Shown: piece by piece, positions 1 through 12,720 of the stretch
Layout of the letters: each line of letters opens with the position of its first letter
Numbering within the stretch: the first letter of the stretch is position 1
Source of the DNA: Rhopalosiphum padi
Lineage: Eukaryota; Arthropoda; Insecta; Hemiptera; Aphididae
Direction: 5' to 3'
Assembly (NCBI RefSeq): GCF_020882245.1
Contig: NC_083597.1
Span: 76,300,152-76,364,151 of the forward strand
Length of the DNA: 64,000 bases
Translations under genes and position numbers: made by a program
The notes under the pieces: generated by a model
What the model was told of the DNA's origin: nothing
Seen by the model: only the letters and a program-made list of their open reading frames with translations
Database searches by the model: none

Positions 1-763
1 CTAGTAAAGAACAATTTCTTATATAAGTTATACTTAAGCGTAAATTTCTGAATACCGTCAACTAACACGATCTAATGAACAGTATTATGCATGGTGTCAT
101 ATTATATTTAATTTTAATGTTTACTATTTTGTCTTCATTTTTTCGAAAGAAGTTTTTACATTATTTTACCGTACTTTGTGAACTTTAAAAGTTACTAAAA
201 ATTCATTGACGACTTATAAGTAACATACACTTTTATTGTAGAAAAAAAACTATTTGGGCCATTTTCCTAAGTTATCAACATTTTACATGCATTTTGAAGT
301 TCATTTTTACTAATTATTTGAATCGTTTGATAAAACATTATTTTATTGCTTGCAAGGTTGGACGAAAATATAAACCTAATATTTTCATTCGAATTACCGA
401 AAAATTCATTCTCAGTTATTCCGTCCTCAATCGTATTCTACAAATTTAATTTTTTATTTGAAAAAATAAGGTTCTTTTATTATTAAATTTATATAATACA
501 TTTTATGCGAGTTATGTAATATCATGGTTGTTTGTGATATACTTGATACATCCAAAAATTCAAGTTTTACTCAAAAATTACAATGTAATTCTTGTACTAG
601 TTTTTTTTTTCTAAGAACAAAAAAATCAATACCACATCGTATTTATAGCGACGTTGTTAAATAAATTTTAATGCAGACAATATATTTGTATAAATGTACA
701 ATATTAATTAATCTGCTTATTTGAATATAATGGTATAAATTATAAATTTAAATCATAATTATT
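1..763. other. AT-rich non-coding stretch
   Basis: No ORF of useful length or repeat boundary was recognised here. The sequence is AT-rich with short homopolymer runs, such as the T run near 600-610. I see no gene. Confidence 0.6.
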
Positions 764-872
764 ATAAATTAAAAATTTATTTATTTTAAATTATAAATCG
801 TAAATTTATTTATTTTAAATTATAAATCGTAAATTTATTTATTTTAAATTATAAATTGTAAATTTATATATA
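764..872. repeat. 29-bp AT-rich tandem repeat, about 3.7 copies
   Basis: Four consecutive units start at 764, 793, 822 and 851, giving a period of 29 bp. The two central copies are identical. The first differs where AATCG reads AATTA, and the last is cut short. Each unit contains AAATTTATTTATTTTAAATT, which is itself partly palindromic. It is a minisatellite with no coding potential. Confidence 0.85.
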
Positions 873-3211
873 ACCGGTTTACTATAAAGTTGTATTATGA
901 CTTTTCTCAAAAGCTATACTAACTCCGATAATAGTACAATACCGAGATCTAGTGGAAAAGTATACAATTACACAAATAACGTTATAAGGCGACTTGAAAC
1001 AAAAATTGGTAATATTTTTAATATTATTAACGTCCTAGTGTTCTAAATAAAAGAAAAAAAATTATAACAAAATATAACACCTAATAACATTTAGTATTCA
1101 GGTTTTTAAGAATACAATTGTTTACATCCTTGAAATACTGAATTTAATTTATTTAAATATATTAATAATATCTACAGTAATTTAATAGTGTTGAAGTGGC
1201 AGTAGGTACAGATATCGCATGTCACCTTGTGTTCCAAATTTAATTTATTATAAGTACCTACCAACAAAATAACTATATCAACCATAGTAGGTAAATATTA
1301 TATTATTGTAAAACTACAATATATACTGCATATAGTGCATGGGTTTTTAATATTATTCAAATGAATATAATTATTGGATATTTGTACCGTAATCATAATT
1401 GGACGATTGTATTTGATGACTATGCTCTATGTTTATTAAACCTAAAATAATAAGTTTTTAATATTTTGATAATAATAATAAGCAGATATAGTTTAATAAC
1501 ATTTTTAACACTGAAATAAACATAGTTATTCATTTTGTAAGTAACAATTTAATAATTAAAAAAAAAAAAACGAAACAAAATAATTATAAATGTATTAATA
1601 TTTAATATCATAGATAAGTTAGATAACCGCCAATTAATTCCGTTGGTATAAATACCTTTCTTTTGATCACACACGGCACACGTGTCTATAATAATTAAAA
1701 TACTTCGTGACACGCTCTGTGGCCTCGGGTAAAATGACCGCTTTTTTCCAATAGACTTTCATTGGAGACTTTTTAAGCAACTGATACATGTTGACCAATG
1801 TTACCGGTTAAATTCGAAATAAATTATACCGCGGAATAAACTTTAAAGGATAATAATGCAACATGCACAGGTTTCAGTTGTTTAAAACTCAGATTATAAG
1901 GTGAGTGATTATTATGTTACTATTCCACATGGCTGATAGCAGAAAACAAAAGATTCTGGTCAAAAATTCTGATTTCAAATTTATTGGATACTACTCAGTA
2001 CTCATAACATGATATTATTATTATTCAAAATAATATAAAACAATTTACCTATTATACCTAAAATAGATTAAATATTATACACTAAAAGCTTGAATAAATA
2101 ATTTTTGCATTGATCGGTACCAACAATCGCATATTTTATACAAGGTTGAAATTATATAAAGAAGCAGCATTGTTGTTATATATTATAATGCATTATACCT
2201 TTGGTATAATATTATGTAGATATTAAGTTCTCCGGTAGATAGCAATATTTTCCTACACCGAATATAATTTATTATGTAATTACGTAATTTGGATAATATA
2301 ATAAGTTATGTGATATAATATTAATAAATTAAATAACATATTTTTTATATGATAAATTGATAAACAATATAATATAAAAACTACATAAAAAATATAGAAA
2401 AAACAATTTCTAATAAAATAAATATTTGTTGCAAAATTGAACTTACTTCCAAATGTTTCAAATTTACTCTTGAAAAATTCATAAAGTGTCTTAATATAAA
2501 AATATTTTTGCAAAATATAATATTGTATATTAATTAACTTGTTTATAAGTATAATAACAGAATTACGAATTATGAAATAATAATTAATATAAATAAATAT
2601 TTAAATCATTTTTATTTTTTATTATTCAAATTCATTCAAATTTAAGTAATAGTACCTACCTATTATTATTATAGTTGTATATAAAAATAAATAAATTACC
2701 AATAGATGTATACAGAATTAGAATTAATTACATTTTGAATAAATTAATTATTAAATATTGTAATAAATCGTCTTTTGAGTAAGAATTTTAAAATAATACT
2801 TAAGTTATGTCTTAGTTGTATAATTAATTATCTTTAAAATACAACTAAATAAAGTGAATTTAAATCTATCTTCCAATACAATATTGTAAATTGTAATTTT
2901 TATAATCTTTACCAATAGCATGCTTATTTTACATTGACTTAAATTTATGTACAATCTTAGTATAAAAAATATGAAATATAATTAATAATCATGTATTATT
3001 TTTGATTCGAATTTTGAAAGTGTAGAATTTATAATTATCATTTTATAATGATATATAATCATTTTTCCCTAACTAATAAGGGCAATATTACTTTTTTGGA
3101 TTAATAAAATATGAAGTCTAAAAACGATACAAAATATTTTTGATATTTTTCTATGGTGAAAAAAACCAATAATTATATACTTTTATGATATATAAAAGTA
3201 AATAAGTATAC
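873..3211. other. AT-rich non-coding stretch
   Basis: The stretch consists of AT-rich sequence with frequent TATAATATTATA-like words and poly(A) near 1560-1571. A 77-codon minus-strand ORF at 2280-2513 is made of Phe, Tyr, Ile and Asn codons and is explained by base composition. No gene is supported. Confidence 0.6.
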
Positions 3212-3219
3212 CTTTACAG

Positions 3220-3469
3220 AAGTATTTCCCAACCTGGGCGTCGCGTCCCCCTAGAGGGTTTGTAAGCATTGATGGGGAGACGCAAGCAGTCATTACGAAG
3301 TAAAATTTTAATTATTAAATTATTTTTATTTTATAAGGTAGGGAAAAAAAATGAAAAATGAATAAAAAATATCATTTTTTTTAATTTCTAGGAGAGGGGT
3401 GGGTGATTTTTGAAAACCTATAAAGGGGGTGTACGATTGAAAAGGTTGGGAGTGTTTTGGGAACCACTG
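3220..3469. mobile_element. hAT-type MITE, degenerate
   Basis: The right end, read inward on the minus strand, begins CAGTGGTTCCCAAAA, the classical terminus of many hAT elements. The left end reads AAGTATTTCCCAACC, which matches at 10 of the first 13 positions. The element is bordered by 8-bp direct repeats, CTTTACAG (3212-3219) and CTATACAG (3470-3477), which agree at 7 of 8 positions. Eight base pairs is the target-duplication length of hAT. The interior is GC-richer than its surroundings and contains G-rich runs (for example near 3424-3432) but no ORF. It is an old, non-autonomous copy that depended on a hAT transposase encoded elsewhere. Confidence 0.7.
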
Positions 3470-3477
3470 CTATACAG

Positions 3478-5723
3478 AAACATAGACGGTTGAACTAACT
3501 CGTTCAAAGTATTTAAACAAAATTCGAATCAATCTTCGCAAAACAAGCTTAACTAATTTAGTAAGAAGATATATTATGTCACACGGTATTATAAATAATT
3601 TTAATACCAACAATTGTTTGTATGCTAATTAAAACGTGCTAAAATATTGTGAAAGGTACGTAAATTTTCACGACATAGGCAACTTTTGGAAGGTCACTGT
3701 ACAGTCATTTATTTGGAAACCGGTAGTTAGTTCAAAGTCATTAAGTACTATTATTATTTATACTCAAAATCAAAACCGTTAAAACGTTGTTCGTGATACA
3801 TTATACTATTAATATTATGGTTCAAATATATCGTTGTTACGCGTAACCTTATTTAGAAAAATAATTTTAACACAATAATAATATTTAATATGCTCGTTAA
3901 AAATGTAATTATCATATTTTAGTCGCTATAATAAATTGTATACTATCATATCATTCATATCTATTTGATGTTATATTGATAATACAATAAGTTTTTGATC
4001 AAAAAATTACAACTTATGTAAACATACGAGTATAATTAACTTAATAAGGACTAAACAAATAAAATAACAAAGCACCTTAAAATAGTTAAAATGTTTAACT
4101 ATTTTTTGATTGTATAATATTCTATTCATTTTTATACCTAAGTATAGATAATAAGAAGCTTATACAATATAACAACACAATAATTATCATAATTATTTGT
4201 TTGTTATTAGCCTTGGTATATGTGAAATAATTAGATTCTCAAACCTAACTTATACTTTTTTTTTTATATTTTACCGATTTAAACAATCAGCATAAAATAA
4301 AATGCAGACCAACCAAGTGTATTTATACGCAGTACAAAAACTATTTAAATTAATAAGTCATTTTCACTTGCTCCATAAGAGTTCCAAACGAAAAAAAAAA
4401 ATCATTTATATTTTGAGATTTATAAGTGTGGAATTCAATATAACATGTACTGGCATGCTGTACTAATATTAATGGTTACGATGTTGATATTGCGTATAAT
4501 ACGTATTACTTGATATTCAATTTAAATAATTACATTATATTTTGAGTTTACTGTTTTCATATAACACGGTACGTAAATTAAGTAACATTCTAATTGACAC
4601 CGCGCAAACATTTAGGAATTTTAGAGTCTTATTCAGAAGTATATTATTATAATATTTTAATAATATAATAATTATTTAATTTGCGTGTTCTTTTGACACA
4701 TTTTAACAAACGAAAAAAAATGAATTAACGGAGTTTTTGAATGATAGATTTTTATTTTTAAATTTATAGTAGTTAGTTAATAACTATATAAGAGTGATGA
4801 GTAGCATTATAGAATAGCATTGATCTTAGAATGCTTAGAACTATATCCACTTTGGATGGCCAGTGATTAAACCGGAACTTTGGTTGAGTTGTCGATAGTA
4901 GTTTGTAACAAGAGTATATTTTTTCTGTGATCAGTAAAAGTTACAAATGTAATTTTCCTACATCCCTGAGGTACCACTTCAGCTAAAGTTTGATATTTCG
5001 CTTAAAGTATTGTGGTTATAGTGTTTTTTTTTTTTTTCATAAGAATGTTAGTTTATTGCTCGAGTATGACAGCGTTCAATCGTGACGAGAAATGTTCCAA
5101 ACTATTCGGACTGCAATAAAGTTGTTATATTCTTTAGGCAAATTTAATTTCTGTTATTCAATTTAAGTGAGTACAGTTCCTTTTTATTTGCTTAGAATGT
5201 GTTAATTTTATTTTGGAGTTTTATATTTTATATAATTTTTCATTTAGCTTGATTAAAAGAAATCATTATTCATTTTATATTAGTTTATTAGTTTATTAAT
5301 ATCACAAAATTAAAAATTAAATTAAATATTTTAAATCACAAGACGTTTACAATATTATGATCATATTCATTACCACAACCAACCGAGGTAAATTCTATGA
5401 AACTTACCACCTAATCGCCCTCACGTTTTTATACAGAGACCTTTGATTTTGTTATATTTACCTATATATATTTTAATATTATATAAGATATAAGAATAAT
5501 ATCCTGATTTTCTAATAGAAAGTTATAATCATTCAATAAATAAATAATTCTCAACGAATACATTGCTCAATTTTCTGTAACATGACCTGCTAACGTTTTA
5601 AAACTGTAGTGGCTCCTGGCCAAATTACGGAGTTTCTATAAAAACCAAAGTTTCAAATTGTTTTAAGCGGCCGTTTGTTTAATAGTATATAATGATAAAA
5701 AAAAAATGTTCAATATGGCATAC
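3478..5723. other. AT-rich non-coding stretch
   Basis: No gene was recognised. There is poly(T) near 5023-5037 and many TAATA-rich words. Nothing in either strand suggests a conserved exon before the candidate that ends at 5724. Confidence 0.55.
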
Positions 5724-5939
5724 CTGAATCCTACATCCTATTCGGAAATAAACGAAGATTACACACGATGCTTCACCGGTAAAGTGAATAATAAGCCACG
5801 TCTTGTTATTAATGCAGGCGCCATCATGAACGACCTTTGCTCCTTGAGTTCCTTCGTTCGATTTTGGTACCGATTTCAGTAATATGTAGGTACCATGTGA
5901 TATATTATTTATTTCGATTTCGTACGGTTGATAAACACT
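5724..5939 (-). CDS. candidate internal exon, unknown protein (72 codons)
   Basis: A minus-strand reading frame is open from 6026 to 5682. Within it lies a 216-bp segment bounded by a plausible acceptor (TTTGCAG just before 5939) and a strong donor, CAG followed by GTATGCC, just after 5724. The segment is exactly 72 codons and starts and ends in phase 0, so it could be a symmetric exon. The peptide runs from SVYQPYEIEI to FRIGCRIQ and has a varied composition with three cysteines, unlike the Ile/Tyr/Asn-rich chance ORFs elsewhere. I do not recognise the protein family. The polypyrimidine tract before the acceptor is poor and no partner exon was identified, so this could be an open stretch by chance or part of an old transposon. 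Confidence 0.28.
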
Positions 5940-8159
5940 CTGCAAATTATTCTGTTTATTTTTTATCTGAAGGAGCAAAATTCGCTGTCGAATAGACAAC
6001 AATATAATATAGGTATATACTAACAAAGTTACAATAGTATATTCTTGATATCAAATTTTGATATTGTATGCAAGTTCAAATTTATTTAAAAGCTTTTCGA
6101 CGGATCTTAATACACAAATATGAGGATAATATGCGAATTAATCAAAACTGTTTTATTCAATATTCACATTGCGCCGTGGCCAGTTAATATTATTGGACAA
6201 AAAAAAAATAAAAAATATTATTCCAAAGTAACGGTCAAACACAATAATCACCACCGCCTATTTACCTATCACCATTATCACCATCCTTTTACCATAATTA
6301 TTTTTTTTTTTTTTTTAACAAAATTGACATCTTTCCTTATAGAAATAAATTAATAATTTATATATTATTATAAACTATTTTGATTTCTCGTTATTCTACC
6401 AGAATAAAATAAATACAACTTTGGTGCGACATCTGTGTGTTAATACTTTTTAAACGTTAGTGTATACATTTAACAGTAGATGGCGCTGTACATATTAAAT
6501 TTTTTTATTTGAAATTTAAAATATTATAGTTCTTATACTCGCATAATTGCTGTTTATTTCTAATTTTTTCTTCGTTAAATTTGAGTTAGCCAGTTAAAGA
6601 ATACCAATAGACAAAAATATTATTTCCTACAAGCACTCACCTCTTTGTTGCGTCATCTCTGAGTCCTATTACAATCCTTGACCATTGTCACTATAATCAG
6701 ATGTTTGTGATTTTCGATACATACGTTTTCGTGGATTAGATTTTTATCAAATATCAATACAAGATCATACTATTTATTTCCCCGCTAAAATATCTAAGTT
6801 TTAAATATAGGCTAGAAATATATTATTTTTATTTTCAATTATATGTTTAATATTTGATTTAAGTTTTTTGACTGATTTTTATGTTTTATCCCTTAAGGTA
6901 TTTATTAATTTATTACTATAATATAACCTATGTAAATAGACAATTTTTCGAGGTAAATATGGAACTACAAACGAGCACATCACGCGTGAAAGTGTTTCTT
7001 CCCCTTGAAAAATCAGTATAATAAAATAAAATTAATACAAAAAATGTTCACCTATACGTGGCCTAAATGTGGCTATACGTATCATATTCAAAAAATTAAA
7101 AACAATTAAAATTAAGTACACGTCTTATGACTACTAGTCAGTAGATTCTTTTACTGGAGATCCATTTATAATAGCGTGTTGTGTAATGCGTGTACTAACT
7201 GTAGTTTAGTGCAGTGTAGTTACAATAATAATATTATGTCGTTAACCGTTCAATGTATTATGACTATTATGAGATAAATTATGTTTTGTATTTTTCCTAA
7301 TTATTTTCACTATTTTTTTTTAATACTTATATCCAAGTGCATATTAATAATTTATGATTCTATATTATGATTTTATTAATACATATAGGTAGGCAGCTTA
7401 ATAAACAAAATTACAAAGAATTAAAATATGACAAAATGAATGATGCCCTATTTATATGCCTTTATTTTTATTAGTATAGAATAACGACGAAATCAGTTTA
7501 AGATTATAGGTTAAAGAAAACAATTTGAACTAAGGAATAAATTTAGTAACCTATTGGTTTTTTCACGTATCATCTATTGTTTTCTGTTGGCATTTTTTAT
7601 ATTCATCCAAAGTTCTTATAAGTTTATAAACACGTTTTATTGTTATTTTTATTATTATTACTATTGCGACTGTGCAAGACTCGTAACCATATTGGCGTTT
7701 TCCAATATTGCCTTCGCGACGGCAATTGGCAATTTTATCAGCTGACGGATGAAGTCCGTTTATTAGATTTGCACGCTGTTCAGGAAAAAAAGATTGCTAT
7801 AATTAAACGCACAGTAAAGTTTCCATCATTATAACCGAAAATATGAGATGAGGCCAAATGACAAAAGGCTTCAGAAAATATCGAGTAGATTCTTTTGTTG
7901 TTTTTTCGGTTTTTCACGTTCACTCTAATGAAAAATGAAAAATGAAAATATTTCTTCAGCTCGTCAAAATTATTATTACAATATTAACGACTTTTAATAG
8001 TATTTAACGGCGGCGGTAAGCTAGAAAAAAATCAACGGCCTGTAATTAGATATCGTTAACACAGCGCTGCAACTACTGCAACACTATATACTAACTATAT
8101 GATAAAGTCATATAATGATATTAATATACATACCACATAATAATTTTTAAGTATTATAC
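5940..8159. other. AT-rich non-coding stretch
   Basis: Mostly AT-rich sequence without genes. A poly(T) run lies at about 6301-6316. Overlapping short frames at 7554-7834 include one with a less biased C-terminal half (see findings), but no gene can be assigned. Confidence 0.5.
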
Positions 8160-8530
8160 ATACCGAAACTATTCGGTGGCGTTAGATTTTTGCGAGGGAG
8201 AGAAAATCCCACTTTAGTCGACCCGTATTAAACCGGCTCCCTTGGTCCAGGCATGACGTGACGGGTGAATTAAAACTGATAGAATATCACAGCATGTGGA
8301 GGACCGGGCTTTTTGTGTTAGCCTTTCAGAGTAATTGCCATCGCCACGCCGAGTTCCCTTTCACTGTTGCTGGTCTCACTACCCGCACCACTACGTCCAA
8401 ACCCAAAAATTTGACCCACTATCTCGAATCTGTCGTCGCAGTACTAGTATTAAAATTCAAGTGCCGTGCGGGGCCTTTTAGCAGTCTGTGAATCATTGCA
8501 GTCAAAGGTCGAGACCAGACGAAAGGTATA
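8160..8530. promoter_or_regulatory. GC-enriched island, possible promoter or 5' exon
   Basis: About 370 bp of markedly higher GC and CpG content stands in AT-rich surroundings. It contains a CATGACGTGACGGG stretch and ends GACGAAAG followed by GTATATT, which would serve as a splice donor on the plus strand. A 77-codon frame at 8258-8491 crosses it but resembles no family I know. The island may be a transcription start region with a non-coding first exon. This rests on composition only. Confidence 0.25.
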
Positions 8531-8690
8531 TTATAATATTTATTATATTATGATGTAATAATATTGTACAGAACTGATATTATTATTATTGTACATCTTT
8601 CTGTATCTGTACGTATACTTATAAAACAGCGTGCACGTGTTACAACGTCCCTGACGAAATATTCGTTATTCCTTTGCGGAGACACAACGT

Positions 8691-8710
8691 TCATATACGA
8701 TTTCGTATAT
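8691..8710. repeat. short perfect palindrome
   Basis: CATATACGA, TT and TCGTATATG form a perfect 9-bp inverted repeat with a 2-nt spacer. It could fold as a hairpin or be a dimeric binding site. In a sequence this AT-rich it may also be chance. Confidence 0.5.
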
Positions 8711-11283
8711 GATATTCGCAATGATGTCTTATAAGTTATAATGTATTGGCCACCATTCAGGCTGTGGAATTTTGACAATGGACACATCATACATTTGTGG
8801 AGTTATTTATATAATTCTTTGGAACCTTTTATACCGTTTATATTATATGTAAAACGTTGAATCTGGCGTTTTATAAAATATACCTATAGACTTCCTGCAA
8901 AACGCCAAAAATGAGTAAGAAAAATATGAAATGCATGTGATATAAACTTATTATTAATAGTAATTTAATATTACATTAGGTATTCTATAGAATGACGAAA
9001 TTCTACTAATATAAGTGTATATTATGATATAATATATTAATTATTAGATTATAAATTACTAACATGGTTGGGTAAAAACTTTAACAGACAAAACTTGCAG
9101 TTATAATTTTAGTTCAAGTACTCTACATAGACAAAGGACGGACTGAGATGCTCGAAATGTGCTTTTGTTATAGAGGTAAATATATCATAGTACATAGCAA
9201 TTAAGTAATGCATTCATATATTCAATGGCGCGACTAGGTTTAAAATATTAGAGCAGTTGCAGGCCCACAAATAAATGCTTAATTTAATTTACTTACTTTT
9301 ATGCTTTCCAAAAAACTAGGAAGATCATCTGGATTATTTTCATATCAATAGTAACAACTGCACAAATACGGATAATTTTTTTTGATATATTAAAAATATT
9401 AAATAAGTTTTTTTTGTTCATTTTTAATTACCAAAATAAAACTAAAATATTGGATGGTGACCGCCGCAATACTACTGGTCGATGCCGCATGCCCGCATAA
9501 TATTTATTAGATAAAAATATTTTTATTAAACTATATTAATATATTTATATTGCAAAATAAACTTTAATATTTTATATTTATACAATTTACATTTGAATAA
9601 TTCTCTACGTCATATTGCATAGAATGTATCTCACATTCTCACTAATTTATAATTAAATTATTATTTGATCTTAAATAGTAATAAAAAAAAATGTGGGGGG
9701 GCTAAAATATATTTTGAGGATGTTTTTATGTGTGTGTTTTCCTTTTATCATTTTATTAATAAATATCCTCATTAACTCTATTCAAAAACGTCAAATTGTA
9801 TTCCCAATAACAATATCAATTATCTTACCAAAATATTAATTATTTATTATCAATATTACTTATGTTATAAATATGTTACTTATAAATTTAAAAAATTTAA
9901 AAATACTTGTAATAACACCCAGTGTGTTGAAACATTTTAAGTTATAATAAATGAAAAAAAAAAATGTTAGTGTTAATAATCAATACTATTGCTGTAGGGG
10001 CAGTCCCCACGTGTCGCTAATATCAATTTAGCCTATCCGGAAATAGAGCTTTAGTTACCACTACAGTATTCACGTATAATTCCCAAACAATTGAATTTAA
10101 TAATAAACAATTTAAAAAAAACGGTATAGTCGGTTATTTGTATTTTTAAGGATAAAAATAGAAACTTAATGTATATTATACTCGCTTAACTGTATGGCAG
10201 TTTAAATGCGACAGTTAACACGCTTAACACGGACTTTTATAAATCAATACATAATACGCCTACTATAATCAATGAACAAACGAAAACGGCAATTCATGAA
10301 TCGCTATATTAGGGACATTAAATAAACCAGTCCGACAGTTAAGTTTAAAAGAAACACATTCACTAATATGTGGCAGAACACATACAGCCAACTCTATAAT
10401 GGATCATGTTGATTTTTTTGGTATGTCGCGTTATTTATTCAGACAGAATGTTTATATGGCCTTAAATTTAAATTAAATTATTTAAATTATTGTTTTTTTC
10501 TACTATGCACCACTTGGTTTTATATTTTTTTATAACTATTCATTGTTAATTAATGATTTTTACTTTTTTATATTATTATTCTTTATTAAGGCGTTTTCTA
10601 TTACCATAGGTACTACTAATTTTATCATTTCTTTATTTTTTTGGATTGTATCCAAAATATATTATATATTATAAGATAAGCTGAACTGTACTTACATTTA
10701 TTACTTATTGTTAAAAGGTTTAAAACCCGTTTATTATACATAAAAAAATAAAAAACACATAATGACATAACAATGTCACCGAAATGCATGAACCTTGTAC
10801 AGATGTTATATTAACGAAATGCAGTTTCGTCAAAAATGAGTCAAATGACGAAATGCGAAAAATTAATTTCTCGATTATTATTTGAATAAAAATCAAATTG
10901 TTTCAGGACTATTTTAGCATTGATATTTTGCTATGTTGGAGTGAGCACGCAGAGGTTCACCGACGAACAACTTTCTCAACAATCGGGTAGGTATATATTT
11001 TGAAAACCGAGGATCAATTAAAATAATAACCACTACGTGGGAATTAACTGCGTGCGTTAATATTACAAATATTATGAACAACGATGGGAGAAGATTGACC
11101 AATTCATAAACGATACACAAGTAATGTACGCCTCCATAAATTATAAAATCGCAATCATTATTGTAATAATTAATTATGCTCGATATACTCGTCTGCGGAA
11201 ATAGATAATACGGAGTTACTACATGCGACGGGATGACACTGCGGCATTATAAACATGTCCCGACTAAAATCTAATATATTATG
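8711..11283. other. AT-rich non-coding stretch with possible old repeat
   Basis: No gene was recognised. A GGCGCGACTAGG motif near 9228 and a run of eight G followed by CTAAAATAT near 9694-9710 resemble the ends of decayed insect repeats, but no matching inverted repeats or target duplication could be defined. The frames at 10914-11120 on the minus strand lie just downstream of the gypsy protease fossil and may be further degraded pol sequence. I could not identify a motif in them. Confidence 0.45.
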
Positions 11284-11710
11284 ATTTGGTTGTCGTTGAT
11301 AAAATCTCAACCTATGATATCGGATTTTGGTACTCGGAAATCGGCTGTTACAACATCGAATTTTGCATTCAAATCTTTTCTTTCTATATTGCTATAAAGG
11401 TCCTGAGTGTATACCGAATATATCTACACCATCTACGGGATTGGCCGCGATACCACTAATTATGCGATGTTCACTTTCATTTATAACAACTTCTTTTTTT
11501 AATACAGATATTTTCATAAAACTCATATCCGGCCTCCGTGTCCACGAATAATTGCATTGTGGTAGGTTCTAAACTCGTTAAAGTACATTTTGCGTGTTCT
11601 CTTTTATGTATAGATAATAGTTCGGACGTGTTCTTGATCTCCCTCACGATTCGATTTACATTATTATTTGAATATTTTCCTGACTTGAAATAGGCATATA
11701 GATATAGCAT
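11284..11710 (-). pseudogene. decayed Ty3/gypsy-type Gag-Pro fragment (retropepsin)
   Basis: Three consecutive minus-strand frames together cover a retropepsin-like aspartic protease, the enzyme that cleaves retroelement polyproteins. The first frame carries LFVDTEAGY (GAC of the catalytic Asp at 11540-11542), corresponding to the family motif (L/I)xxDTGA with Gly changed to Glu. The second frame, from about 11517, carries IISGIAANPVDG, which fits the flap region, and ends at a TAG at 11392-11394. The third frame carries FDVVTADF and SDIIG, then TGA at 11307-11309, then DFINDQ. This is the usual (G/I)IIGRDF motif with the Arg codon CGA mutated to TGA. Two frame changes, one nonsense codon and a damaged active site show a dead copy. 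The part before the protease (11580-11710) is probably the end of Gag. No LTRs were found, so it is an internal fragment. Confidence 0.62.
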
Positions 11711-12359
11711 TTTTAACTAAATGTCTAGGTGAATAGTAAAATTGCATAAAAATTACATTTTTTTGAATTTTTGCATGGACATTTAGTAAAACGCCTGATT
11801 TGAGTATATGCCTACGACATTTACATATTAATTTTTGTATTAACTTTTTAGTGTAAAATTGTTTTCTAATGTTATAATAGTTTTGAGTAATATGAAACAT
11901 TTTTTAAATAGACTGAATAAAAAAAAAATGTGCCACCTAATAGGTACTTGCCAAACCAAATTCCTTGTTTATTCAATAATAATAATAATTTATACTTAAC
12001 ATTAAATGTAATATATAGTAATACGTATACATGTATAGATATATTATATATATATATACTATATAATAGATATAGAGCGTACGTAACGAATGCAATACAT
12101 TGTCATTTAGTACAAGGCATTCTATATCGTATGCATAGTATTTCTATAAAAAGTCACTACATAATTCTCGAAATCTTAGAAACGCACCTCATTGTCCACA
12201 TCATTAATAATTCGTAAAGATTTGCAACCTCCACTTTTACCATCACGTATACCGTTCCAAAATGATCGCGATTTCCTGTTTCGTAATAATATATTCAAAG
12301 CATTTAAGTATAGTCCCAGCTGTATTGACCATATTATTTCAGCATTATATGCACATCAT
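11711..12359. other. non-coding; possible upstream remnant of the gypsy fragment
   Basis: A minus-strand frame at 11664-11900 has CKCRRHILKSG, faintly like a worn CCHC knuckle region that would sit upstream of the protease, but the spacing is not conserved. (TA)n-rich sequence occupies about 12040-12070. No intact gene. Confidence 0.35.
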
Positions 12360-12720
12360 CGCTGAGTTTGTTAGATCGCGATCGATCCGTCAGCCGTACG
12401 GTATTACTGTGTAACGGAATGGGACACTTTAAACTCGAAAACTGGCCTGGTCAAGAGCCACCGATCGAACTCTTGCAATGGCGGCGCGGGAAGGTTTATC
12501 GGACTCAGCGGCGCCGCGGGCTATACGCGACCGATGTTCTCGACGAGTGCCCGCGGCAGATTGATTAATGCCGACGACGTCAATTACGCCGAGTCCGGTG
12601 GTGGTGGATAAATCAACCGACGCCCACTCGAATCAAGCCGACTAGCTTTTATCTCGAATAATGGACGTTCGCGGGAATCCTCGAATCCGCGTCCCACATC
12701 CGCCTGGCACTCCCCGGCTG
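12360..12720. promoter_or_regulatory. CpG-rich island
   Basis: About 360 bp of strongly CpG-rich sequence, including GGCGGCGCGGGAAGG and GCGGCGCCGCGGGC, lies in AT-rich DNA. A 66-codon frame on the plus strand (12368-12568) crosses it, but the protein is Arg-rich in the way GC-rich sequence produces and matches nothing I recognise. It could be a conserved enhancer, a promoter or a 5' untranslated exon. No TATA box or clear initiator fixes a strand. Confidence 0.3.

Noticed and set aside
7739..7756. CTGACGGATGAAGTCCG, which recalls a hammerhead ribozyme core
   Set aside because: The conserved CUGAUGA and GAAAC elements are not present in the right arrangement.
9225..9720. GGCGCGACTAGG start and G8 run as a possible repeat
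   Set aside because: No inverted repeats, target duplication or coding relic could be matched, so no boundaries can be given.
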